Below are positions 28,226 to 37,140 of a DNA stretch of 64,000 nucleotides, piece after piece. How positions within the stretch are numbered: position 1 is the stretch's first letter; every line of letters starts with the position of its first letter. Location of the stretch: contig JALRBQ010000029.1 in assembly GCA_023257655.1 (NCBI GenBank), positions 45,714 to 109,713 on the forward strand, given 5' to 3'. The notes under the pieces are model-generated. The model ran no database searches and was not told where the DNA came from. It saw only the letters and a list, made by a program, of their open reading frames with translations. The position numbers and the translations under genes were made by a program. The DNA is from Pseudomonadales bacterium. GTDB lineage: Bacteria; Pseudomonadota; Gammaproteobacteria; Pseudomonadales; Pseudohongiellaceae.

Positions 28226-28310
28226 GGCTTGCTGCCGTGTAGCGCTTGCGGCACGCTGTAACAGCTTGTACCGGACGGCAACGGGCGGTAACGGACTGTA
28301 ACGCTCCGCA

Positions 28311-28352
28311 GTGGAAGGGGGTGGATGGGGGTGGAAGGTGGCGAAACGTGGT
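28311..28352 (+). repeat. G-rich short direct repeats
   Basis: Three imperfect copies of GTGGAWGGGG occur in a row in the 221-bp gap before the gene at 28447. Just before them, at about 28270-28305, are several GGTAACGG-like words. The G runs could form a G-quadruplex on the plus strand. Function unknown. Confidence 0.4.
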
Positions 28353-28446
28353 GAAAAGCATCGACAGCACCCGGTACACCCCGCTCGCTTCACATTCCCA
28401 TAACGATCCCCTATAGTGACCCGAATCCTGTAACCCGAGCGCTTCG

Positions 28447-28920
28447 ATGTCACCGCAAACCAATCGCACACCTGGCTGGCTTCCCATCAGTGCACTCGCC
28501 TTCTGCGGCGGAATGCTGGTCTATGCCGTACTATCAGGCGTGCTCACCGGCTCCCGACAAGAAGCTCTCGCCGCCAGTGAAGCGGCGGGTTTCGAGGCAG
28601 GATATGCGCAGGCCAGGGCAGAAGGGCCGCGCCTCGACAGCGAAGAAAGAATCATCCACATCATAGCCAGTGCAGTCTTCATGGGGAATATGGAAGTGGA
28701 GCTGAAGGCGATAGCCCGCAACTCCAATGCCATCGATTTCACCTACGGCGAAAAGGGTGGCAAACGCAACCATGTGCCAGCCCTGCGAGTAGGCGATTCG
28801 ATCGCGGAGCGACTCGGCAATAATCTTTATGTCATCAGGAACGTGTCAGTCTCGGCGAATCTGCAACGCGCCACTGTCGAGGTGACGCGAGTGAGCGCCC
28901 CGATTCTGGCGCTCGAGTAG
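28447..28920 (+). CDS. Hypothetical membrane-anchored protein
   Basis: This 157-aa protein has one N-terminal membrane helix (LPISALAFCGGMLVYAVLSG), a short charged Ala/Glu helix, and a compact C-terminal beta-rich domain (LRVGDSIAERLGNNLYVIRNVSVSANL). No known family is recognised. The orientation and length suggest a periplasmic domain tethered to the inner membrane. It is followed 25 bp later by a YciI-like gene on the same strand. Confidence 0.7.
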   Translation: MSPQTNRTPGWLPISALAFCGGMLVYAVLSGVLTGSRQEALAASEAAGFEAGYAQARAEGPRLDSEERIIHIIASAVFMGNMEVELKAIARNSNAIDFTYGEKGGKRNHVPALRVGDSIAERLGNNLYVIRNVSVSANLQRATVEVTRVSAPILALE

Positions 28921-28945
28921 ACAGGCTCAATCTTCGGGAGAATCA

Positions 28946-29239
28946 ATGATGCAATTTCTCGTTACTGCCTATGACGGCACTGACGCCGACGCAATGAAAC
29001 GTCGGCTTGCGGCACGTGAAGCCCATCTTGCCGGCGTTGCCAAACTCAAGGAAGAAGGCAAGATCATTGCTGGGGGAGCGATACTCGACGATGAGGGTCA
29101 GATGATTGGCTCGACGCTCTATACTGAATTCGAATCGCGCGAAGCGCTCGACCTCTGGCTCAACAACGACCCTTACATCACCGGCAATGTGTGGCAGAAG
29201 GTCACGGTACAACCAATACGACTCGCCGTTAAACCCTGA
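28946..29239 (+). CDS. YciI-family small protein
   Basis: This 97-aa cytoplasmic ferredoxin-like-fold protein has the YciI pattern: MQFLVTAYDGTDADAMKRRLAAREAH (the conserved D-x-R/A-x-x-H segment), GGAILDDEGQMIGS and DLWLNNDPYITGNVWQKVTVQPI. The conserved His and Asp are candidate active-site residues. Biochemical roles in this family are mostly unknown. It is probably cotranscribed with the gene before it. Confidence 0.88.
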   Translation: MMQFLVTAYDGTDADAMKRRLAAREAHLAGVAKLKEEGKIIAGGAILDDEGQMIGSTLYTEFESREALDLWLNNDPYITGNVWQKVTVQPIRLAVKP

Positions 29240-29251
29240 TTAACAACGGAC

Positions 29252-30553
29252 TTATTCGCCGGGAGCGCGATGCTCCAGCATGAGACCGATCGCGGTCGCT
29301 TCAGCAAACCCTTTCCAGTAGGTGTGATCAGCCTGGGGCGTTCCCTGCCTCACCGAATACACGGCATCGGCACCATCGGGAACCAGCTGCAGGTATTCCC
29401 CACGCTCCTGCATCCCTTTCAGGTGCAGGTCGAACCATGCGGTCACGAAGTGATCCATGATGTTGTTCATGCGCACATTACCCCAGACCGGATCGGTGTA
29501 GTGTGAGGCACCCGTCGCATCACCGCTGTCGATAATCTCTTGCGGCAATGGATACGGTGCACCGGCATTGTGGTTTGCATTCTTGAATGTCAGCAGATAG
29601 CGATCACTGTTGATTGCGTTTTCAAAGATTGCGCGCGTGCCATTCGCATAACCGGCCACGGTATCGGCGCTGCCAGCAAGATAGAAAGTGGGGAGCTGAA
29701 TGCCGGCAAGATCCTGTGGCCGCCAGAACCCGGTGTTCATGCCCCAGGGCGCGACTGCGAAGCCAGCCTTGATGCGATTATCCAGATGCGAGCGGTATTC
29801 CGGATTGCCCGTTGCGTGCTCCTGCAGCAGACGATTCTGCGGGGCCATGATGCCGCCCACGATGTCGTCGCTATAGCCAGCGCCGAGATTGTTCACGAGA
29901 CCATAACCACCCATCGAATAGCCGATGATCCCGGTACGGGAGGCATCGACAAGTCCATTGAGGAAACTCGAGACATCAGTGGACAGGTCGGCGATCGACT
30001 GCAACACAAACCGCTGATCCAGAGGACGATTGTAAAGCGTGCTGGTAAAGGCTTGCTGATTATCATAGGTACTGTCGGCATGGTCGATCGAGACGACGAC
30101 ATAACCTTTGCTTGCCAGATTCTCACCGGTATGACTCATGAGAAACCGATTACCCGGATAGCCATGGGAGATTATGATCAACGGATAAGGGGCAGAGCCG
30201 GCCTTCGGATCGGCGTCTCGTACGGCGCGGCCATGCAATGTGGCAGTAATCGCCGGATTGCGAGTCACCGCCTTGTACTCCCCTGCCGCCGCCTGACCGG
30301 CGCGCAGCGCCGCCGGATACCATACTTCAACGGTTAGTGTGCGGTCATAAAAGACTGAATCGCCACCGCGCGGTGTGTTGAGAACATCGATCCGGCCCGG
30401 ATCAGTGAATTGCAGCGTACGCACGCCAATGCTATCCGCGCCGAACGCGGCAAGTTCAGGTGCGTCGGGGCGTATGATGTCGATGCGGTTTGGCTGGGAC
30501 ATGACAGTACCGGTGAAAGAGAGAAAACAGACAAGGGCAATGAGTCGTTGCAT
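29252..30553 (-). CDS. Secreted alpha/beta hydrolase (dienelactone hydrolase / PAF-acetylhydrolase-like)
   Basis: The start at ATG 30553 places a Sec signal (MQRLIALVCFLSFTGTVMSQ) at the N-terminus; a start at 30721 would extend it with 56 unlikely residues. The product is 433 aa. The hydrolase core has LTVEVWYPA, PLIIISHGYPGNRF, the elbow GYSMGGYG (Ser nucleophile), a LPTFYLAGSADTVAGY strand with the acid, and His in KNANHNAG. This fits the chlorophyllase/PAF-acetylhydrolase-like group acting on esters. It lies 100 bp downstream of the RND pump gene on the same strand and may be read from the same transcript. Confidence 0.85.
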   Translation of the reverse strand: MQRLIALVCFLSFTGTVMSQPNRIDIIRPDAPELAAFGADSIGVRTLQFTDPGRIDVLNTPRGGDSVFYDRTLTVEVWYPAALRAGQAAAGEYKAVTRNPAITATLHGRAVRDADPKAGSAPYPLIIISHGYPGNRFLMSHTGENLASKGYVVVSIDHADSTYDNQQAFTSTLYNRPLDQRFVLQSIADLSTDVSSFLNGLVDASRTGIIGYSMGGYGLVNNLGAGYSDDIVGGIMAPQNRLLQEHATGNPEYRSHLDNRIKAGFAVAPWGMNTGFWRPQDLAGIQLPTFYLAGSADTVAGYANGTRAIFENAINSDRYLLTFKNANHNAGAPYPLPQEIIDSGDATGASHYTDPVWGNVRMNNIMDHFVTAWFDLHLKGMQERGEYLQLVPDGADAVYSVRQGTPQADHTYWKGFAEATAIGLMLEHRAPGE

Positions 30554-30653
30554 GGCACGTACCTGACGAGGATTTCGTCCGCTGAATGAATTGGTAATCG
30601 CCAAGCCACCACCGGAGTCCTGTCCGGTAGTGGCCGAGGCTGAAGGGCATAGC

Positions 30654-33600
30654 CTACGGGAACTGGTGCTTATATGCCAGTGCGCGCGCTTCTGCAGAAT
30701 CAGTATGCCCCGCGAAATCATGCAACATCACGTACAGCGCAGGCACCAGGAACAATGTAATAATGGTCGCGAACAGCACGCCGAAGGCGAGCGAGATCGC
30801 CATCGGGATGATAAAGAAAGTTGCCGGATTCGCAGTCGCCATCAGTGGCACGAGGCCGATGAAGGTTGTGATCGAAGTCAGCAGGATCGGTCGAAAGCGC
30901 ATCATGCCAGCCAGCGAAACGGCCTCAACCATGCCAACCCCTTCTTCGCGCAAGCGGTTAATCGACACGACGAGTACCAGAGAGGCGTTCACCACAACAC
31001 CGCTGAGCGCGATGATGCCCAACAAAGAGAAGAACACCAGATCCGCTCCCATGATGAAATGACCGAAGATGGCACCGATGGCACCGAACGGGATGACGCT
31101 CATGATGATCAGGGGCTGTGTATAGGATTTCAGCGGAATCGCCAGCAGCGCGTAGATCACCAGCATTGCCAACGGGAAGGTGGAGAACAGGTCCGACAGG
31201 GAGCGTATCTGTTGCTCACCCTCGCCTCCGATGACCAGCTCGACACCCAGCTCACGCTGCCACTTGTCGGCAAAATTCACGATGACCTCCCGGCGAATTT
31301 CTTCCGGTTTAACAGTGCTGCGATCGATATCCGAACGCACTGTGATGACACGGCGACCATCCTGACGATTGATGCTGGAGTAAGTATTGCCGAGCGAAAA
31401 GTCAGCGATGCTGAGGAACGGGACTTCGGCACCGCTCGGTGTACGAATCAGCAGGTCTTCCAGATTGCCGAGCGACTGACGCTCATCAAGCGGGTAGCGC
31501 ACCATCACGCGTACATCGTCCATGCCACGCTGTATACGCTGCGACTCTGAACCATAGAAGGCCTGTCGCACCTGTGTGGCGATGTCGTTCAGCGTGAGGC
31601 CGAGCGTCTTTCCGCGATCCAGCAATTCAATCTGGACTTCCTGTTTGCCTGCTCGGAATGAGTCTGTGATATCGAAGACACCAGGATAGCGCGCAAGCTC
31701 TTCACGCAATTGCGTGGATGCGATCTTGAGGTTCTCCTCGTTACGGCCTTCGAGACGGAAATTCAGGGCATCACCGGCAGAGAAGCTGTCAGACACAAAG
31801 GTCAGTTCCAGGGCGTCGGCAATCGTGCCGACTTTCTCGCGCCAGCGATCGCGAATTACGGCTGAACTGAGCTCGCCACGATCGTAGAAGGGAGTCAAAT
31901 AGAGCACGACCTCGGCCACTTCGCTGCTGCCAGATCCGCCACCACCCCCACCGCCACGCTGGGGTCCACCGCGCGGAGCGCGACCTCCGATGATGGTGAG
32001 AATGCTGTCCACCACCCGTTCGGTGGATTCTGGGGCCTTGCCGCTTGCTTTCAGATCGACGAGCTCGACATCGAGTTCGGCCGCCAGTTCAATGGCGGCA
32101 CGTTCTACCTTGCCGATGGCATTCTCGGTGATATAACCCGGCACACCGGGTGGCATCTGCAACGAGCCATACACTACATCACCTTCCACGGCGGGCATGA
32201 ACTGGAAGATCACACGGCCGCTCATCAGCAAGGCAAAGGTGATGATGATGACTCCTGTCGCGGACGACCAGGCGGCGTAGCGATATTTCAGTACCTTGCG
32301 CAGCGCACGCCGATAGCCGTGCTCGGCAAAATGCTCCAGGCTGCCGGAGACACGCTCCTGGAATTGCTGCCAGAACTTCACCAGGCGGCTGTTCTCCAGC
32401 AGGTAGCCGGAGGTCTTGCGATGGGCCAGGTGGCCCGGCAGGATCAGCTGTGACTCGAGCAGACTCGCGACGAGACAGAACACGACCACGGCACCGATGG
32501 CATTGAAGAAGGCGCCCATCTGGCCGTCGAGCAAAAGAATGGGCAGGAACGCGGCGATGGTCGTCAACACACCGAAGATGACCGGCACGGACACTTCCAG
32601 CGTGCCCTCGATGGCGGCATCTATCTGCGACAATCCCTGTTGCTCGTAAGAATGTACACGCTCTCCCACGACGATGGCATCATCGACGATGATACCCAAC
32701 ACCAGAATGAAGCCCATCACCGTGAGCGAACTGATGGTGAGGCCCACCGAGGGGAACAGACACAGCGCACCGGCGATGGCAATTGGAATACCGGCAGCGA
32801 CCCAGATGGCGAGCTTGAAGCGCAGAAACAAGGCTAACACAATCAACACAAGGATCAGGCCCGAGTAGGCATTCGACGCGACCGTTGTGATACGGTCCTG
32901 GGTCGCAATGGCTGAGTCAGTCACCACGTCCAGCGACATGCCTTCCGGCAGGTTGATCTGGTTGTTCGCCATCCATCGGCGCAGCTGCCTGGCCGATTTC
33001 ACAATGTCTTCATCACCTACCCGCAAGACATCGATTATGGCGGCATTCATGCCGTTCAGTCGGGCATCGAGATAGCCTTCCTGAAAACCATCACGCACCT
33101 CGGCGATGTCACCGAGCAGTAGCTGGGTGCCGTCGGGGAAGGATTTGACGACGATATTCTCGTATTCATCTCCGCGATAGACCTGCCCCTTGGTGCGCAG
33201 CAGTATCTCGCCCGAGTCAGTGCGAAGCGTGCCTCCCGGCAGGTCGAGCGACGCGCGATCGATAGCGCGGGAAATCTGGTCCAGGGTCAGCCCATACTGG
33301 CGCAGGGTATACTCCGGCACCTCGATGGAGATTTCGAAGGGGCGAATGTATTCGATATTGACGGTAGAGATGCCATCGAGATCGAGAATCTGATTGCGCA
33401 GTTCCTCAGCTTCGGCCTTGAGCACCTTGTCGCTGGCCTCCGAAGACAGCGCCAGGGTCATCACGTTACCGGAGGCACTGAAGGCGCGTACGATTGGTTT
33501 CTCGGTCTCGGTCGGGAACGTGGTGATGGCATCGACTTTGGCCTTGATGTCGTTCAGTACCCGATTCAGGTCCGCGCCGCTGGTGAGCTCAACCGTCGCA

Positions 33601-33872
33601 TCGCATCCACCTTCACGTGCTGTGCTGGTCAGTCGCTCGATGTCTTCAGCACCTTCCAGTGCCTCTTCGATGCGCAAGCAGACACCGGTCTCTGACTCTT
33701 CCGGAGTCGCACCCAGATAGGCGACACTCACCTGCACCATGCCGAACTCGATGTCGGGAAATTCTTCCTGGTTCAGGTTCAAATAGGAAATAGTGCCACC
33801 GGCCAGAAACATCAGCATCAGCAGGTTCGTTGCGACCGGATTCTTGATAAACCATGTAATAGGTGTACGCAC
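30654..33872 (-). CDS. RND-family efflux pump inner-membrane subunit (AcrB-like)
   Basis: This 1072-aa protein has the full AcrB plan: TM1 (NPVATNLLMLMFLAGGTISY), two large periplasmic loops and two sets of helices. The proton-relay aspartates are in LGIIVDDAIVVGE, and the second-half family signature is SGVVVNASLVLVVSIN. It pumps small molecules using the proton gradient. Around residue 640 there is an unusual Gly-rich stretch (RGGPQRGGGGGGGSGSS) inserted in the second periplasmic loop. It follows its membrane fusion protein by 47 bp; no TolC-like outer-membrane gene is nearby, so it probably shares one. Regulation is likely through the GntR gene upstream. Confidence 0.95.
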   Translation of the reverse strand: MRTPITWFIKNPVATNLLMLMFLAGGTISYLNLNQEEFPDIEFGMVQVSVAYLGATPEESETGVCLRIEEALEGAEDIERLTSTAREGGCDATVELTSGADLNRVLNDIKAKVDAITTFPTETEKPIVRAFSASGNVMTLALSSEASDKVLKAEAEELRNQILDLDGISTVNIEYIRPFEISIEVPEYTLRQYGLTLDQISRAIDRASLDLPGGTLRTDSGEILLRTKGQVYRGDEYENIVVKSFPDGTQLLLGDIAEVRDGFQEGYLDARLNGMNAAIIDVLRVGDEDIVKSARQLRRWMANNQINLPEGMSLDVVTDSAIATQDRITTVASNAYSGLILVLIVLALFLRFKLAIWVAAGIPIAIAGALCLFPSVGLTISSLTVMGFILVLGIIVDDAIVVGERVHSYEQQGLSQIDAAIEGTLEVSVPVIFGVLTTIAAFLPILLLDGQMGAFFNAIGAVVVFCLVASLLESQLILPGHLAHRKTSGYLLENSRLVKFWQQFQERVSGSLEHFAEHGYRRALRKVLKYRYAAWSSATGVIIITFALLMSGRVIFQFMPAVEGDVVYGSLQMPPGVPGYITENAIGKVERAAIELAAELDVELVDLKASGKAPESTERVVDSILTIIGGRAPRGGPQRGGGGGGGSGSSEVAEVVLYLTPFYDRGELSSAVIRDRWREKVGTIADALELTFVSDSFSAGDALNFRLEGRNEENLKIASTQLREELARYPGVFDITDSFRAGKQEVQIELLDRGKTLGLTLNDIATQVRQAFYGSESQRIQRGMDDVRVMVRYPLDERQSLGNLEDLLIRTPSGAEVPFLSIADFSLGNTYSSINRQDGRRVITVRSDIDRSTVKPEEIRREVIVNFADKWQRELGVELVIGGEGEQQIRSLSDLFSTFPLAMLVIYALLAIPLKSYTQPLIIMSVIPFGAIGAIFGHFIMGADLVFFSLLGIIALSGVVVNASLVLVVSINRLREEGVGMVEAVSLAGMMRFRPILLTSITTFIGLVPLMATANPATFFIIPMAISLAFGVLFATIITLFLVPALYVMLHDFAGHTDSAEARALAYKHQFP

Positions 33873-33919
33873 AGCAGGCCTCGATTAGCGCAGAAGAAGA
33901 GTGAGAGCGATCGCCATCG

Positions 33920-35092
33920 TCAGATCAGTTCTGCCAGGGGTTGAACCGTCATGCCATTGACAACGGCCTGAATGGGAGAGGTGCAGATACGCTCACCAGG
34001 CAGCAAGCCACCACTGACGAGGACGCGGTCTTCCTCCAGTCGATAAATCTCGATTTCGCGGAAGTACATCTTGTTTTCAGCATCCACTACGAGCACCTGG
34101 TTGTTGTTACGCACCACCGAGCGGGGCAATGCGAACAGGTTGTCGACGTGTTTGCCTACAATGCGGGCTTCTACAAACAGACCGATTGGCAAGGGGATCT
34201 GGCGCCAGCTCGATTCACCAGCATTTGCAGCCTTCGTCTCGGGCTGTGCGACGCGAATTATCGTCTGCACGGTGTTGCTGTTTGGATCAATGGAAGCCTC
34301 GATTCGCACCAGCTTGCCACGCCATTGGTGTTCTTCGCCACCGTACATGCCCTTGAGAATGACCTCCGGCGCCTCGTCGGCAGGGATTTCACCGCGTTGA
34401 CCCAGTTCAATATCGAGATAGCCAAGCTGGCGGATAGCGAGCGGTACTCGCACTTCCACGACATCGGCACCGAGCAAAACTCCGACGCTCTGGGCACGAT
34501 TGACGTACTGGCCCAGTTCAACATCCCGTGATTCGACGATGGCATTGAATGGCGCGCGAATTTCGCTGCGCTCCAGATCCATCTCGGCCTGCTTCAAATT
34601 CGCCTCGGAATCGGCCAAACGCGCCGCTGCAACTTCAGTCTGGCGTTTTACTTCCTGTAACTGGGAATCGCTTACGAGTCGGCGCGCAGCCAGATCGGTA
34701 ATGCGATTGAGCTCAGTGCTTGCATGACTGTAGTCCGCTTCAGCCTGCTGCAGGGAGGCACGGCTGCGGGCCAGCGCGGTCTGGAAATCGCTCGTATCGA
34801 GTCGCAACAGGACATCGCCGGTCTTGACGTAACCGCCGGCTTCCATCGCCGGCGAGATCCAGGCGACCGGGCCTGCCACGGAGGCTGAGACTGCAGCCAT
34901 TTGGGCCGCCTGTACCTTGCCCTGGGACTCGACCACAAGCTGCACGGTTTCCTGATGCGCTTCCATGGTCCGTACCGTCACGGGAATGACCTCCGGGGCA
35001 GTCTCCTGTACCTGGGTAGGGGTACGGATCAGTATCACGGCCACCAGAATGCTGCCCAGCATGATGACTATGGGAAGGACGACTCGCTTCAT
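33920..35092 (-). CDS. RND efflux periplasmic adaptor (membrane fusion protein)
   Basis: The ATG at 35092 is preferred, as it follows AGGAG at a 7-bp spacing and opens with a single N-terminal helix (VVLPIVIMLGSILVAVILI). The product is 390 aa. Family features follow in order: a lipoyl half (AGPVAWISPAMEAGGYVKTGDVLLRLD), a long coiled-coil hairpin rich in Ala/Glu/Gln, the second lipoyl half (IRAPFNAIVESRDVELGQYV), then beta-barrel and membrane-proximal domains. It links the RND pump to an outer-membrane channel. It sits between the GntR gene and the pump gene on one strand. Confidence 0.94.
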   Translation of the reverse strand: MKRVVLPIVIMLGSILVAVILIRTPTQVQETAPEVIPVTVRTMEAHQETVQLVVESQGKVQAAQMAAVSASVAGPVAWISPAMEAGGYVKTGDVLLRLDTSDFQTALARSRASLQQAEADYSHASTELNRITDLAARRLVSDSQLQEVKRQTEVAAARLADSEANLKQAEMDLERSEIRAPFNAIVESRDVELGQYVNRAQSVGVLLGADVVEVRVPLAIRQLGYLDIELGQRGEIPADEAPEVILKGMYGGEEHQWRGKLVRIEASIDPNSNTVQTIIRVAQPETKAANAGESSWRQIPLPIGLFVEARIVGKHVDNLFALPRSVVRNNNQVLVVDAENKMYFREIEIYRLEEDRVLVSGGLLPGERICTSPIQAVVNGMTVQPLAELI

Positions 35093-35210
35093 GCGTATAC
35101 TCCTGAAGAATTCCTGTAATACAACCAATCGCACAGTGATGGGCTGAGCCTGCCTGTTCGTTTCTGAATAGTCGTTAGTGACAAACGGCCAGTGCGGTAT
35201 TCACGATTTC

Positions 35211-35939
35211 TCATTGCATTGCCACCCGCGGCATAGCCGGCGACATTTGTTCTATGGCCGCACACACTGCGCGGCGAATGGTATCGAAGTAGGTCTGCAT
35301 GGCCGCTCCTGCCAGCTCGGCATCACGCTTAGTGATCGCCTGATCCAGCGCTGTCAACATTGCCTGCGTCGAGGCATTGCCGGGATCCGGTTTGATGCCA
35401 AGTTTCATCATTTGCTCGACGAATTGCGCCTTCAGATCGTTGCCGATCAGACGTACGACGAGGTTGTCGGCAATGTTGGACAGGGTTTCCAGCAGCTCAC
35501 GCCATTGCGGCTGCATCGTCTCAAAGTTGCTGCTGTTAGCAACCAGCTTAACGACGAGTTCGTGCAAGTGGATCAGTTGTTCTCGCGAAGCCTTGAGGAT
35601 GGCGTTGCGGGCTGTCAGGGAAGACAGCGCCCCGAATGTCTGCAGGAACTGGTCGACCAACACGGGATCCGGTATCGGGTCGAGGGCCATGAGCGGTCCG
35701 AGAATGGCGATGCTGGCAGCGTCGATACCCTGCACACGGGCACCTCCTGGCAGGATACGGATCAGCCCCAGCTGCTCGATCTGGGACAGCGCCTCCCGCA
35801 CGGCACCGCGGCTGGCATTGAAGCGCGCCGCAAGGTCCCGCTCGGAGGGCAGGCGTTCGCCGCTGCGAAACTGCTGGCGCAGAATTTCGTCGCGCAGGAC
35901 GGCCGCAATCTCATGACTGATAGTGCTGGTTAGGGGCAT
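35211..35939 (-). CDS. GntR/FadR-family transcriptional regulator
   Basis: This 242-aa protein has an N-terminal winged helix-turn-helix (RSGERLPSERDLAARFNASRGAVREALSQIEQLGLI), characteristic of GntR. A helical FCD-like ligand domain follows, with Asp/His-containing helices (LHELVVKLVANSSNFE). The effector is unknown. It is the first gene of the leftward set gntR-MFP-RND, with 118 bp to the next gene. The palindromic operator copies in its own promoter suggest autorepression and local control of the efflux genes. Confidence 0.92.
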   Translation of the reverse strand: MPLTSTISHEIAAVLRDEILRQQFRSGERLPSERDLAARFNASRGAVREALSQIEQLGLIRILPGGARVQGIDAASIAILGPLMALDPIPDPVLVDQFLQTFGALSSLTARNAILKASREQLIHLHELVVKLVANSSNFETMQPQWRELLETLSNIADNLVVRLIGNDLKAQFVEQMMKLGIKPDPGNASTQAMLTALDQAITKRDAELAGAAMQTYFDTIRRAVCAAIEQMSPAMPRVAMQ

Positions 35940-35960
35940 GGGGATTCAGAATCCGGGGTG

Positions 35961-35990
35961 TTTGGTCGGACCAAATTGGTCGGACCAAAT
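35961..35990. promoter_or_regulatory. Two adjacent palindromic operators, probably for the GntR regulator
   Basis: Two copies of TTGGTCGGACCAA lie end to end: TTTGGTCGGACCAAA at 35961-35975 and ATTGGTCGGACCAAAT at 35975-35990. Each is a perfect inverted repeat with a central G. The core TGGTCGGACCA fits the T-n-G-T-n(3)-A-C-n-A form recognised by FadR-subfamily regulators. The right copy overlaps the -10 element and the left one lies just downstream, in position to block transcription. Confidence 0.85.
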
Positions 35991-36015
35991 ATAAGGCCAA
36001 AATTGCTGGTGTCAA
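35988..36015 (-). promoter_or_regulatory. Sigma-70 promoter of gntR and the efflux genes
   Basis: On the minus strand TTGACA (36010-36015) is separated by 16 bp from TATATT (35988-35993), close to consensus on both boxes. The -10 box overlaps the right operator copy. Confidence 0.8.
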
Positions 36016-36082
36016 ACGGCAGGCGGCGAAACCCGGGGAATTCCCGACAGAACGAAGCGCGGACAGGACAGGCGCGTGGCGA

Positions 36083-36634
36083 CTAGAAGCCCTCGAACAG
36101 CTCGATGCCCAACAGCGCCTCATAACGGGACTCATTGACCGTGTCCGGCGCCAACCGGCGACTCAGCAACCCGGCGATGTCTTCGGCGATAACACCGATT
36201 GTGCGGGTCTGCCCGGCGCTGTCGGGGGCGATCTGCAGCAGATAACCCCAGAGAGACAAGAGCCGATTATCGAGCACTCGCACATCATTGCTCTTGGCCC
36301 ATTCACTGGCGATGGCGAACCCGAGACGGTTCAGTTCGGCGGTGATCATAGGCCGATCCGACGGGGCGGTGCGTTCCAGCACAAGGCGCTCGATGTCTTG
36401 CCAGCCGGTGGAGTACAGCAGACTGCCCTGGTAGAAATTCAGAATCCAGTCCAGGTATTCGGCCCGGTTCTGCTCCTGCTGATTGCGGGCATCGGCCTGG
36501 TACGCGGCGACGAAGAGCTGCCGGTCAGGGAGGGTCTCAGGCCAATTCTCGGGCGGCGTGCTGACGCAGGATTGCAGCACTACCAGCACAACCAGCAGTG
36601 CATTGTGCCGAAGCAATTGCGGCATCCACCGCAT
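36083..36634 (-). CDS. Hypothetical lipoprotein
   Basis: The frame encodes a lipoprotein signal (LLRHNALLVVLVVLQSC) and a helical mature domain of about 160 residues with no recognised family. The start is uncertain. ATG 36634 or 36625 lies just before the signal but has a weak ribosome site. ATG 36700 has a good AGAAGG site but adds a long N-terminal extension. 36634 is given as the simplest choice (183 aa). It is transcribed in the same direction as the gntR operon, about 143 bp upstream of it, and probably separately. Confidence 0.65.
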   Translation of the reverse strand: MRWMPQLLRHNALLVVLVVLQSCVSTPPENWPETLPDRQLFVAAYQADARNQQEQNRAEYLDWILNFYQGSLLYSTGWQDIERLVLERTAPSDRPMITAELNRLGFAIASEWAKSNDVRVLDNRLLSLWGYLLQIAPDSAGQTRTIGVIAEDIAGLLSRRLAPDTVNESRYEALLGIELFEGF

Positions 36635-36973
36635 CAAGAACAGACTGTCCCAACACCAACGGATGGATGTGCCAGTCTCTCGCCATCCGTTACACCTCAT
36701 TTGCACTTGCCTTCTCAAGGTCTCACTGCTTCGATCAATCATCCCACTGCCATCAGGTTCGTAAGTCATTCTTCAGGTTCACTGCTTCGAAGTCAGACTG
36801 CCTCTCTGCAGCAAGCCGTCGGCGCAGAGTGTGTGCGGAAATCCGACGGCGAGTGTGAAAATTCGCGGCATGGCGGCGCTTCCTACAACTGCTCGCGGCT
36901 ATCCCGTGGGCGTACCTTAACACAGGGTTTCCCGAAATCATGATCGCATCAGGTATTTTTGGGATGGGGTCCC

Positions 36974-37045
36974 TTCGCGGGCCTATTCGCGGGCCTATTC
37001 GTGGACCTATTCACGGGCCCATTCACGAGTCCATTCACGGGCCCA
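36974..37045. repeat. 12-bp tandem repeat, six copies
   Basis: Six adjoining copies of a unit like TTCGCGGGCCTA follow each other without gaps. The first two are identical, and later ones drift to TTCACGGGCCCA. Several of the changes fall at third codon positions of the plus-strand frame that reads (R/H)-G-P-I. GGGCCC/GGGCCT gives each unit local symmetry. Confidence 0.9.
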
Positions 37046-37140
37046 TTCCAGAAAAGTCGCGAACATGTGGTCTTCCCGGCTTGTTGAGTGTGGGCGGGCA
37101 TACAGTGAATCGCCGTCGCAACACGAGATGTAAATTTTAT

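Noticed and set aside
30591..31550. 319-aa plus-strand open frame
   Set aside because: It lies wholly antisense to the RND pump gene and has His/Gln/Arg-rich low-complexity sequence with no family features.
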